Shown one piece after another: positions 24,994 to 32,005 of a stretch of 39,881 nucleotides of DNA (position 1 is the stretch's first letter; each line of letters opens with the position of its first letter). The DNA lies in assembly GCA_017544835.1 (NCBI GenBank), contig JAFYDI010000018.1:1-39881 (forward strand), in the 5' to 3' direction. Source of the DNA: Lachnospiraceae bacterium (GTDB taxonomy: Bacteria; Bacillota; Clostridia; Lachnospirales; Lachnospiraceae). Made by a program: the position numbers and the translations under genes. The notes under the pieces were generated by a model. That model worked only from the letters and a program-made list of their open reading frames with translations. It had not been told where the DNA came from and ran no database searches.

Positions 24994-26055
24994 TCACTGT
25001 CTTGTATGTCGTGTTGCAAGGAACAATTCCTCGTGCTGAGCTGCCTCGTCCTTAGGGTACTTACTAAGGTACGCTTCCATCTTCTCTCTCGCAGTGTCAA
25101 AATCCAGCAGATACTCGTAAGTTATCGCCTCATTATAAAGAAGCTCCTTCTCCCACTCGGGTGCATCGAGCTTTAAACCAAAAGAAAATGCCGATAACGC
25201 ACCTTCATAATCGCCTAGCTTCCAGCGGCATACACCGAGCTGATTGTAGACGGCGGCGTTGTTGCCTTTCTTTTCCAGATATGCGGCATAAAGGCTTGCG
25301 GCGTATGAATAATCCGACATAGCTTCGTAAGTCTTACCGAGTACCAAAATCGACTCGGGGTCCGTATCGTTCTTGGCCTTCTCTAAATATACGCGGGCAT
25401 TTGAATAATCACCGAGACAATAGTGCATGCGCCCGCGGTCATAGTCGGAAATCTTACGCGAGCCATCCTCAAGAATGGCCTTAAGATAAGACTGAGCTTC
25501 GGTTTCAAAGCCTGCATTTAAAATTGAATAGAAAATATCTATGTGAAGATCGTAATTGTCATTGTCACCCGCCGTAACCTTGGCAAAGTCGGTGTCGGCG
25601 CCGGTCTTGTCGCCGGTCTTAAGCCTGCAAAGCGCGCGGCGATAATATGCGTCGGTAGCCTTGGGTCTCAAGGTAACGATAGCGGAATATACGTCGGCGG
25701 CTTCGGAGTATCTGCCTGCCTTCTCGTAAGCGTAGCCGAGGTAGTAGTTAATGTCGTAATCCACTTCCTTGATACGACCGTTACTCTTCTCAAGGGCTTT
25801 TATCAGTGCCGCTGCGCCCTCGTCGTACTCGCCGTTGGCTATATAAGCGATTCCGAGACCTCTGTAGGCGTCCTTTCTGTCGTCTTCCTCCGCCAGAGAC
25901 TTAAGGAAATTGTCTCTTGCCTCGGGATACTGATTATTCAAAAGATACGCATAAGCGGTATCGTAATACATCGTAGGCTTCTTGCCACAGCCCGTAAGCA
26001 AAACGGTTCCCGCAAGAAATGCAGTTGTAAGTAGGGTTAACAGTTTCTTTTTCAT
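24994..26055 (-). CDS. TPR-repeat lipoprotein
   Basis: The start is set at 26055, where MKKKLLTLLTTAFLAG leads to a lipobox LTGC, giving a 353-residue lipoprotein anchored outside the membrane. The mature part consists of about eight tetratricopeptide repeats, for example DAYRGLGIAYIANGEYDEGAA, INYYLGYAYEKAGRYSEAA and AVYNQLGVCRWKLGDYEGA. Such proteins hold or assemble partners; none is suggested by the neighbours. A longer frame from 26142 is rejected because it would bury the signal peptide. No Shine-Dalgarno is visible. An extended -10 ends 7 nt before the ATG, so the mRNA may be leaderless. It is divergent from the PurF-like gene. Confidence 0.85.
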   Translation of the reverse strand: MKKKLLTLLTTAFLAGTVLLTGCGKKPTMYYDTAYAYLLNNQYPEARDNFLKSLAEEDDRKDAYRGLGIAYIANGEYDEGAAALIKALEKSNGRIKEVDYDINYYLGYAYEKAGRYSEAADVYSAIVTLRPKATDAYYRRALCRLKTGDKTGADTDFAKVTAGDNDNYDLHIDIFYSILNAGFETEAQSYLKAILEDGSRKISDYDRGRMHYCLGDYSNARVYLEKAKNDTDPESILVLGKTYEAMSDYSYAASLYAAYLEKKGNNAAVYNQLGVCRWKLGDYEGALSAFSFGLKLDAPEWEKELLYNEAITYEYLLDFDTAREKMEAYLSKYPKDEAAQHEELFLATRHTRQ

Positions 26056-26062
26056 AGAATTG

Positions 26063-26070
26063 ATTTTAGC
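26063..26070 (-). promoter_or_regulatory. Extended -10 promoter of the TPR lipoprotein gene
   Basis: On the minus strand TGC precedes TAAAAT (26063-26068), an extended -10 that can act with a weak -35. The spacing predicts transcription starting at or next to the ATG at 26055. Confidence 0.45.
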
Positions 26071-26250
26071 ATATCTCACTAGAAAAAGCATCGTTTGACA
26101 AAAAATTCCATAAAACTTAACAAATCGTATTTTGTGCCTCAATTTCCCGTTGTGTGGGCAAAAAAAGTATGCTATTTTTTAAATGTATTTTTCTTGCGCG
26201 CGTTTTTCTTTTGCGCATACTAACTATATATTGAAGAAAAGAGGAGCACA

Positions 26251-27663
26251 ATGGGCGGATTTTTTGGAGTCGCAGCCAAAAAGGACTGCGTATTCGATTT
26301 GTTTTTTGGAACGGACTATCACTCTCACCTTGGCACACGTCGCGGCGGTATGTGTGTGTATGACAAGGAGAAAGGATTCGACCGCGCCATTCACAGCATT
26401 GAGAACTCACCCTTCAGAACCAAGTTTGACAAGGAAGTTCAGCAGGCGAAAGGCAACCTCGGTATCGGCTGCATATCCGATTACGAACCCCAACCCTTAA
26501 TCGTGCGCTCCCATCACGGCACATATTCCCTTACTACAGTCAGCAAGATTAACAATACCGAAGAGCTCGCGGAAGAAATTTTCGCGCACGGTCATTCCCA
26601 CTTCCTTGAAATGAGCGGCGGCGAGATTAACGCTACCGAGCTTGTGGCGGCGTTGATTAATGAAAAGGACAATCTGGTAGACGGTATCAGCTATGCTCTT
26701 GATAAGATAGACGGTTCGTTATCGCTTCTTTTGCTTACTCCCAAAGGTATATATTGCGGCAGAGACAAGCTTGGCCGCACCCCCATTGTTATAGGACATA
26801 AAGACGACGCTTTCTGCGCCGCTTTCGAGAATTTTTCATACAAGAACTTAGGCTATTCGGACTACAAGGAGCTTGGTCCCGGCGAGGTATGCGTTATCAC
26901 GCCCACGTCCTGCACCACACTTGTTAAGCCCGGCGACAAGATGAAGATTTGTACCTTCTTGTGGATTTATTACGGATATCCGTCCAGCTCCTACGAAGGT
27001 ATCAGCGTTGAGAGAATGCGCTACATCTGCGGTGAAAAGATGGCCAAGCGCGATACTGCTAAGCCCGATGTTGTGGCAGGCGTTCCCGATTCAGGACTTG
27101 CCCACGCAATCGGCTATGCCAATGAATCGAAGATTCCCTTCTCCCGCCCCTTCATCAAGTACACGCCTACATGGCCCCGTTCCTTCATGCCTACCATGCA
27201 GTCGCAGCGTAATCTTATCGCCAAGATGAAGTTGCTCGCTGTTGAGGATTTGATTCGTGATAAAAAGCTTCTTTTGATAGACGACTCCATCGTGCGCGGC
27301 ACACAGCTTCGCGAGACCACCGAGTTTCTTTATAAGTCCGGTGCCAAGGAGGTTCACATCCGTCCCGCCTGCCCTCCGCTTCTCTACGGCTGCAAGTACT
27401 TAAACTTCTCCCGTTCGTCGTCGGAAATGGATCTTATCACCAGACGCGTCATCGCCAAGCTCGAAGGCACCGCCGACGTTTCCCAGGAAGTGCTCGACGA
27501 CTACGCCAACCCCGACTCCGAGCGCTACGCCACCATGGTTGAAGAGATTCGCAAGGAACTTAACTTCACCTCCCTCGCCTTCAACCGTCTCGACGACATG
27601 CTCGACGCCGTCGGCATCGATAAGTGCAAGTTGTGCACTTACTGCTGGGATGGCAAGGAATAA
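26251..27663 (+). CDS. PurF-like amidophosphoribosyltransferase paralogue lacking the catalytic Cys
   Basis: The 470-residue protein is colinear with PurF. An N-terminal Ntn-type glutaminase-like domain (to about 225) is followed by a phosphoribosyltransferase domain with the PRPP loop LLLIDDSIVRGTQ. Cys residues correspond to the Fe-S ligands of Bacillus PurF: one in KICTFLWIYYG, one in PPLLYGCKYLN, and the C-terminal CKLCTYC (C459, C462, C465). PurF needs an N-terminal Cys (CG.F/V.G) as glutaminase nucleophile; here the N-terminus reads MGGFFGV and residue 2 is Gly. No in-frame Cys start lies upstream. The glutamine-binding QHRGQ segment is also changed (HSHLGTRRGG). Shine-Dalgarno GAGGAG precedes ATG. 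It may use ammonia or have another role. Confidence 0.85.
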   Translation: MGGFFGVAAKKDCVFDLFFGTDYHSHLGTRRGGMCVYDKEKGFDRAIHSIENSPFRTKFDKEVQQAKGNLGIGCISDYEPQPLIVRSHHGTYSLTTVSKINNTEELAEEIFAHGHSHFLEMSGGEINATELVAALINEKDNLVDGISYALDKIDGSLSLLLLTPKGIYCGRDKLGRTPIVIGHKDDAFCAAFENFSYKNLGYSDYKELGPGEVCVITPTSCTTLVKPGDKMKICTFLWIYYGYPSSSYEGISVERMRYICGEKMAKRDTAKPDVVAGVPDSGLAHAIGYANESKIPFSRPFIKYTPTWPRSFMPTMQSQRNLIAKMKLLAVEDLIRDKKLLLIDDSIVRGTQLRETTEFLYKSGAKEVHIRPACPPLLYGCKYLNFSRSSSEMDLITRRVIAKLEGTADVSQEVLDDYANPDSERYATMVEEIRKELNFTSLAFNRLDDMLDAVGIDKCKLCTYCWDGKE

Positions 27664-27674
27664 TTGATTTGTAT

Positions 27675-27707
27675 AAGCCCTGACATTTGTTTGTCGGGGC
27701 TTTTTTT
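27675..27707 (+). terminator. Terminator of the PurF-like gene
   Basis: AAGCCC at 27675-27680 with GGGGCTT near 27696-27702 forms the stem (inner GAC/GTC), followed by seven T residues. The T run merges with the first unit of array B2 at 27706. Confidence 0.85.
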
Positions 27708-27933
27708 ATCCCAATAGCAATTTTTCTCTGAATTGGGATAAGTTTTATATAAAATCCGGTCCGTTTCGTAGCTGTTTATCCCAATATGAAAAAAGTTCGA
27801 AATTGAGATAAGAAATCGACCAAAAGTTATCCCAATATTTCAATTTTTCCGTATTGGGATATGTTGATTTACATAACAATTAAAAAGTGCTATTTTTTTA
27901 TCCCAAAATCACATTTTTTCTGTATTGGGATAA
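27706..27933. repeat. Array B2: four TTATCCCAA/TTGGGATAA units, composite repeat copy 2
   Basis: The units are at 27706-27741, 27776-27811, 27827-27862 and 27898-27933, all 36 bp. The arms are TTATCCCAA and TTGGGATAA, with one changed base in units 2 and 3. Unit starts are 70, 51 and 71 bp apart, against 70, 52 and 71 in array B1. Unit 2 again has a purine-rich core where the others are T-rich. The 35-bp gap before unit 4 aligns without gaps to that of B1 and shares TTTACATAACA. The array fills the space between two convergent gene ends and starts in the T run of the PurF-like gene's terminator. Confidence 0.92.
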
Positions 27934-27946
27934 CGCAAAAGAAAAA

Positions 27947-27966
27947 CCACCGAAATCACTCGGTGG
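27947..27966 (-). terminator. Terminator of the epimerase gene
   Basis: Perfect stem CCACCGA/TCGGTGG (27947-27953 and 27960-27966), followed on the minus strand by TTTTTC. It ends transcripts coming from 28515. Confidence 0.8.
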
Positions 27967-27981
27967 CAATCGCAAAATCAA

Positions 27982-28515
27982 TTATATATCGTTCAAAAAC
28001 GGTGCCTCGTCATCATAATCCGCGATTTCGGCAACAGGGATTGGAAGCTTAAGCCCAATTGACGGCTCCTTATAGTTAAGTCTTCCGGTGTAGCCCTTGC
28101 CGCCGTGGAAGTCGGTTTGGTAGAGCATAATCACGTCGTCTGATGTCGAAAGAAAGGCGTGGCCGAAGCCTGTGGGAACGTAAGTCATGAGGCAGTTGTC
28201 TGCAGAAAGTTCGGCTGATTCCCACTTAAGGTAGGTCGGGGAATCGGGACGAAGGTCGATAATGTAATCCATGCCGCGACCTTTAATAAGGCTTATGAGC
28301 TTGGCTCCCGGGCGCTCTGTTGTCTGGAAATGTATGCCAAAGAAAGTGCCTGTGCGAGGCATAGCGTAAGTGCGGGTTTCAAGAGGTGTGAATTCAATAC
28401 CCAAAGCCCGCAGCTGCTCGTCATTGCCGATTACCCGCATGGGACCTCTGTTGTCGGTGCGGGATACGGTCTTAATAAGCTTTGCTTCTTCAAAAAATGA
28501 CTTAACAATCTCCAT
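27982..28515 (-). CDS. dTDP-4-dehydrorhamnose 3,5-epimerase family protein
   Basis: This 177-residue protein matches the RmlC cupin family along its length. PRTGTFFGIHFQ holds the catalytic His, DLRPDSPTYLKWESAELSA matches the characteristic strand, and VPTGFGHAFLS matches the PxGFxHGF motif. RmlC epimerises a dTDP-keto-sugar on the way to dTDP-rhamnose, but no other rhamnose genes are nearby, so the true substrate is uncertain. The start at 28515 is chosen because AAGGG lies 7 nt upstream; the frame from 28548 overlaps the preceding gene. It lies 10 bp after the P-loop kinase gene. Confidence 0.8.
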   Translation of the reverse strand: MEIVKSFFEEAKLIKTVSRTDNRGPMRVIGNDEQLRALGIEFTPLETRTYAMPRTGTFFGIHFQTTERPGAKLISLIKGRGMDYIIDLRPDSPTYLKWESAELSADNCLMTYVPTGFGHAFLSTSDDVIMLYQTDFHGGKGYTGRLNYKEPSIGLKLPIPVAEIADYDDEAPFLNDI

Positions 28516-28525
28516 TGCTACGCCC

Positions 28526-29107
28526 TTACCCCTTAAAGCCGAAATCATTAAGGAACTGCTCTATGACTTCATCGCGGTTTCTGGCAGTCTCATAATAAGG
28601 TATGCCAAGTTTCTCGCACTGCTCTCGCATGAGAATGCTCTGCTCCACTATATATACCGCGCCCTCGCGCAGCTCTTCGTCGGACTTGTAAAAAGTATAG
28701 TCCTTCTCGGTGTCATATTTCTTTTGGATTAAGAATCGCTCCTCGGGCGTAACGTCCGAAGTGATGAAATAGACTATATCGCAGTTGGCACCGCGAATAT
28801 ATTTATCGTAATCCTCCGGAAGCAGCTGGTACATATCAAGCACCATGCCGGGCGTGTGCTCGTCGTACTCTCCGCTTTCTAACATTGCCCGTACAAAAGG
28901 AGCCATCTTGCCACTGATTACGCGAAGCGTCTCCTCAGACGACAATCCCTGATATGTGCTGACACCGGTCTCGGGAAAGCACTTCTCGAAACCGGCGATA
29001 ATCGAATCCATACTGACATGCTGATAGCCGTATTTACTCGCAAGCAGATGAGAAACTGTGCTCTTGCCTGCTCTCGGAACCCCCGAAACAATAATATTGT
29101 TTTTCAT
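28526..29107 (-). CDS. P-loop nucleoside/nucleotide kinase-like protein
   Basis: This 193-residue protein has an N-terminal Walker A in SGVPRAGKSTVSH (about residues 7-19). The rest is compatible with the adenylate- or shikimate-kinase-like fold, including a strand CDIVYFITSDVTPEERF and a lid-like Lys/Arg-rich segment. The phosphate acceptor cannot be told from sequence. The start at 29107 follows six G residues at a 7-nt distance. It lies 10 bp upstream of the epimerase gene and is likely co-transcribed, which hints at sugar or nucleotide metabolism. Confidence 0.65.
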   Translation of the reverse strand: MKNNIIVSGVPRAGKSTVSHLLASKYGYQHVSMDSIIAGFEKCFPETGVSTYQGLSSEETLRVISGKMAPFVRAMLESGEYDEHTPGMVLDMYQLLPEDYDKYIRGANCDIVYFITSDVTPEERFLIQKKYDTEKDYTFYKSDEELREGAVYIVEQSILMREQCEKLGIPYYETARNRDEVIEQFLNDFGFKG

Positions 29108-29160
29108 GTAATAACCCCCCAAAATATCGCTATTTTACTCGAAAACAAGTATACCATATC

Positions 29161-29934
29161 TCATTCGAATATAACAAAGAAAGTATCTTTGATAATTCCA
29201 AGCGGCTCGCGCAACATATTAGTCGGAAGAAATCTCGGAACTGAAGGCGCTGCTATTCCCTCAATTGAAAGTCCCGTGATTTTCTTGGCGAGGAACATTC
29301 CTCGGAATACATGGAAATTGCTGGTGGCGACGCCGATTCTTGCTGCGTCAGGGCGGTTGGCCTTTAAGATTTCGAAGGAATTTTCGATGTTTTCTCTGGT
29401 GTTAACAGACTCTGTCTCGGCAAATACTCTGGATTCATCAATACCGCGACCGATAAGGTAGTTCCTGCCGCCTTCGCCTTCGCTAATTATCTCATTGTAG
29501 CCTTGCGCGCCTGTCACAATGCAGATGGTATCGGGGTTCTCGACAAGGTAATCATAAGCCGCATCAAGCCTCTGTCTGTAAACTACGCTTGGGCCGTTAT
29601 CAAACATCTGCGCGCCAAGCACTATTACGCAGTCAAGTCCGGGCTTTGCCTTTGCGTGGAATTTGGACACTATAAGAAGTTCGATAATTGCAAACATGGA
29701 AATTGACACCACAAGCAATATCACCGCAGTCTTACGGAGCCAAAGCGGAATCTTCCCCCAGCGCCCCTTACCCATTAAAAAGGCGCAAAAGAAAAGGAAT
29801 GCCGCAACCGCAATCCACAAAAGGTAGGTAAACGTGCCGGTCTTTAATGAGAAAACAGCGTAGGAATAATAAAGCAGATACACTCCGAACGCTATAAGCA
29901 TCAATCTTATAATCAATAATATATATTTCTTCAA
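29161..29934 (-). CDS. YdcF/SanA-like (DUF218) membrane protein
   Basis: This 257-residue protein has about three N-terminal membrane helices (roughly 5-25, 35-54 and 68-90). A DUF218/YdcF domain follows, with CVIVLGAQMFDNGPS, RQRLDAAYDYLVENP, IVTGAQG and ATSNFHVFRGMFLAKK. Members of this family are linked to cell-envelope integrity; the chemistry is unclear. The start codon is TTG, supported by AAAGGGG 6 nt upstream. The TTG start may lower expression. Confidence 0.8.
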   Translation of the reverse strand: MKKYILLIIRLMLIAFGVYLLYYSYAVFSLKTGTFTYLLWIAVAAFLFFCAFLMGKGRWGKIPLWLRKTAVILLVVSISMFAIIELLIVSKFHAKAKPGLDCVIVLGAQMFDNGPSVVYRQRLDAAYDYLVENPDTICIVTGAQGYNEIISEGEGGRNYLIGRGIDESRVFAETESVNTRENIENSFEILKANRPDAARIGVATSNFHVFRGMFLAKKITGLSIEGIAAPSVPRFLPTNMLREPLGIIKDTFFVIFE

Positions 29935-29977
29935 ATACTACCCCTTTCCAAGCCCAAGTAGTCATAAATAGTAAAAT

Positions 29978-30002
29978 TGCCGGGCCATTATTTAGCCCGG
30001 CA
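29978..30002 (-). terminator. Terminator of the small membrane-protein gene
   Basis: Perfect 8-bp stem TGCCGGGC/GCCCGGCA (29978-29985 and 29995-30002), followed on the minus strand by AATTTTA. It lies 8 bp past the stop of the 48-residue gene. Confidence 0.75.
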
Positions 30003-30010
30003 TGTCTATC

Positions 30011-30157
30011 TTAGAAATCGTCGCTTTGCTCAAGCGGAATGTAAGAACGTTTAAGGCTTACATCTCTACCGCCCACTTTTACAATGTTATTGTAAAAAGC
30101 AAGGAAAATCATAAGAATCAGTACTACAATACAACTAATTAATCTTTTTGCCCTCAT
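30011..30157 (-). CDS. Small 48-residue membrane protein
   Basis: Reading the minus strand gives MRAKRLISCIVVLILMIFLA followed by a polar tail ending in PLEQSDDF. It has one membrane helix (about 5-22) with a basic cytoplasmic end, so the tail should be outside. A strong Shine-Dalgarno AAAGGGGG lies a few bases before the ATG at 30157 and a clean terminator follows the stop, which argues that this is a real gene. I do not recognise the family. The gene stands alone between the YdcF-like gene and the acidic repeat protein. Confidence 0.75.
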   Translation of the reverse strand: MRAKRLISCIVVLILMIFLAFYNNIVKVGGRDVSLKRSYIPLEQSDDF

Positions 30158-30262
30158 AAAAGACCCCCTTTAAAGACTAACTGTTTGCTTGTTACAGTGT
30201 TATCTTATCAGGGGGTTCTAAAGAAGACCTTCATAAAAAACTTAAGGTTTTATTAACGTTAT

Positions 30263-31780
30263 TTAGTTGCCTGCCGCCGCAATTAAAGCCGCAATCTGTT
30301 CGGGAGTCATCTTGGCATTGGGGTCTGCGGGCATCTCAACCGCGGGCGCGGGAGCGGGTTCGGGTGCAGGCTCAGGAGCTGCTTCGGCTACGGGTTCCGG
30401 TGCGGGTGCAGGCTCGGGTGCTGCTTCGGCTACGGGTTCCGGCGCAGGTTCGGGCGCGGGAGCTTCAGCCTTGGCGGCTTTCTTGGTAGCCTTCTTCGCC
30501 TTCTCTTCCGCTACGGGTTCCGGAGCGGGTTCGGGTGCCGCCTCGACTACGGGCTCGGGCGCAGGCTCTGCTGCGACTTCAGCCGCCGGCTCGGGAGCCG
30601 GTTCCGGTACCGCTTCGACTACAGGCTCAGCTGCGGGCGCAGCTTCTTCCGCAGGCACCTCAGCAGCCGCTTCAGCCGGCACTTCGGCCGGAGCCTCGCC
30701 GAGCTCCTCCGCTACCGCCTCAGCTACCGCTTCGGCTACAGGCTTCTCTAAGAATTCCTGTACTGCCGCATCGGCCTCGCTTAACACGCTGTCGGCCATA
30801 GCCGCCACATCTTCGGTAGCAACCGCTTCTTCTGCTCCTGCAAGTAACGCTTCTGTTTCAGCCGCAAGCGCTTCAAGATTTACTTCGCCGTCAGCCACAG
30901 CCGCAACTTCTTCAGGTGCGGCATCAACCGCTATATCACCAAGTCCGTTAAGAAGTGCTTCTGCCTCGGCCGCAATAGCATCTACGGATGCTTCCGCGCC
31001 GGCTTCTTCTGCCACGGGCTCTTCCACTGCTATATCTGCAAGTGCCGCATCGAGATTAACATCTTCTGCGACTATATCACTAAGTCCTTCAAGGTTAACA
31101 TCTGCAGGAACTTCTTCCGTCGCGATATCGCCAAGGGCGCCGAGTTCAGCATCAAGAGCCACCTCTGCAACCGCCTCATCCACTGCTATATCGCCAAGAC
31201 CTTCAAGTCCCGCATCAACAGCCACATCTTCCGCAGCCAAATCGCCAAGTCCCTCTAGTGCAGCCGCAATATCGCTGTCGCTCACTTCTTCGGCGCCGGC
31301 TTCAAGTGCTACGCTTTCATCGGCATTAAGCAATGCTTCCACCGAAGCGGACAAGTCATCGGTTTCTACCGGAGCCTCGACTTCGCCCATGCTTATGTCA
31401 GCACTTAAATCTATATCGCCATCTTCACCGAGAGCTTCTCCAAGCACCTGTCTGTTTCTGCCCATAAATCCAAGCGGCTTCATATCGGGTGCTTCAACGC
31501 CTTCAGAGCCCGCAACCACATCATCCATATGCGGCACATCACTCATGGCATCAAGAGTCTTCTTAAGCTCCTCGAAGGTTCTCTTTAAGTTATCGTAATC
31601 ACCGATCTTTGCCTTAAGAGCTTCGTTTTCTTTGGCAAGCTCATTCTTTTCTTTTAACGTCTTATCAAGTAAGCGCGCAAGGAAAAAAGAACTGAAAACA
31701 TAGTCCTTAAGCATGGGATCGAGGCAACTGATGTTGAGTTCCTCAAGCACTTCCATATCAACAGGCAGATCGTTTAGCAT
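30263..31780 (-). CDS. Acidic Ala/Glu/Pro-rich repeat protein with N-terminal coiled coil
   Basis: This 505-residue protein starts with a globular or helical segment (about 1-45) and a coiled coil (about 45-75). About five degenerate acidic repeats of roughly 20-25 residues follow, centred on LGDIA or LSDIV (about 165-290). Next come Ala-Glu segments, a long Pro-Glu-Ala-rich stretch and a short Lys-rich break (KKATKKAAK). The C-terminal tail reads MTPEQIAALIAAAGN. There is no signal peptide or membrane helix, so it is probably cytoplasmic and largely disordered. Shine-Dalgarno AAAGGAG supports the start. Function unknown; the end helix may be a docking peptide. Confidence 0.75.
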   Translation of the reverse strand: MLNDLPVDMEVLEELNISCLDPMLKDYVFSSFFLARLLDKTLKEKNELAKENEALKAKIGDYDNLKRTFEELKKTLDAMSDVPHMDDVVAGSEGVEAPDMKPLGFMGRNRQVLGEALGEDGDIDLSADISMGEVEAPVETDDLSASVEALLNADESVALEAGAEEVSDSDIAAALEGLGDLAAEDVAVDAGLEGLGDIAVDEAVAEVALDAELGALGDIATEEVPADVNLEGLSDIVAEDVNLDAALADIAVEEPVAEEAGAEASVDAIAAEAEALLNGLGDIAVDAAPEEVAAVADGEVNLEALAAETEALLAGAEEAVATEDVAAMADSVLSEADAAVQEFLEKPVAEAVAEAVAEELGEAPAEVPAEAAAEVPAEEAAPAAEPVVEAVPEPAPEPAAEVAAEPAPEPVVEAAPEPAPEPVAEEKAKKATKKAAKAEAPAPEPAPEPVAEAAPEPAPAPEPVAEAAPEPAPEPAPAPAVEMPADPNAKMTPEQIAALIAAAGN

Positions 31781-31872
31781 AAATGTTCTCTCCTTTGTGA
31801 ATAAGATAAAAATCCTTACTAATTCCTATTTACCTTACCACATTACCTGTTAAAGCCCTATTAAATAGGCAC

Positions 31873-31906
31873 TTTTTGAATTTCAGTTTTAACTGAAATT
31901 CAAAAA
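31873..31906. repeat. Perfect 16-bp AT-rich palindrome
   Basis: The arms 31873-31888 and 31891-31906 (TTTTTGAATTTCAGTT and its complement) are separated by 2 bp. T residues are outside on the 5' arm and A residues on the 3' arm, the reverse of a terminator. It may be an operator, an mRNA-stability hairpin or the end of an inserted element. Confidence 0.7.
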
Positions 31907-31968
31907 AGCGGCCACCCCAAGCCACGTCGCCACGAAGGGGAACGTGCACAAAGAGCAACCGCTTTTTT
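31902..31968 (-). terminator. Terminator with an internal pseudoknot-capable domain
   Basis: The outer stem AAAAAAGCGG/CCGCTTTTTT (31902-31911 and 31959-31968) ends in a T run and can end transcripts from 32006. Inside it, CCCC (31915-31918) can pair with GGGG (31937-31940) and CACGT (31923-31927) with ACGTG (31942-31946). These pairs interleave, giving an H-type pseudoknot topology. This is more structure than a terminator needs. Confidence 0.6.
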
Positions 31969-32005
31969 GTAGTTCTATCTTAATCCAACTTCTTTTACAC
32001 TATTC

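Noticed and set aside
26143-26250. A purine riboswitch or PurR box before the PurF-like gene
   Set aside because: The leader is too short and lacks the conserved loop sequences of the purine riboswitch, and no convincing PurBox pair is visible.
30267-31598. A 443-codon open frame on the plus strand, rich in Ala, Ser, Gly and Thr
   Set aside because: It lies exactly opposite the acidic Ala/Glu/Pro-rich gene. The GC-rich repeated codons of that gene leave the antisense frame open. It has no ribosome-binding site and no domain.
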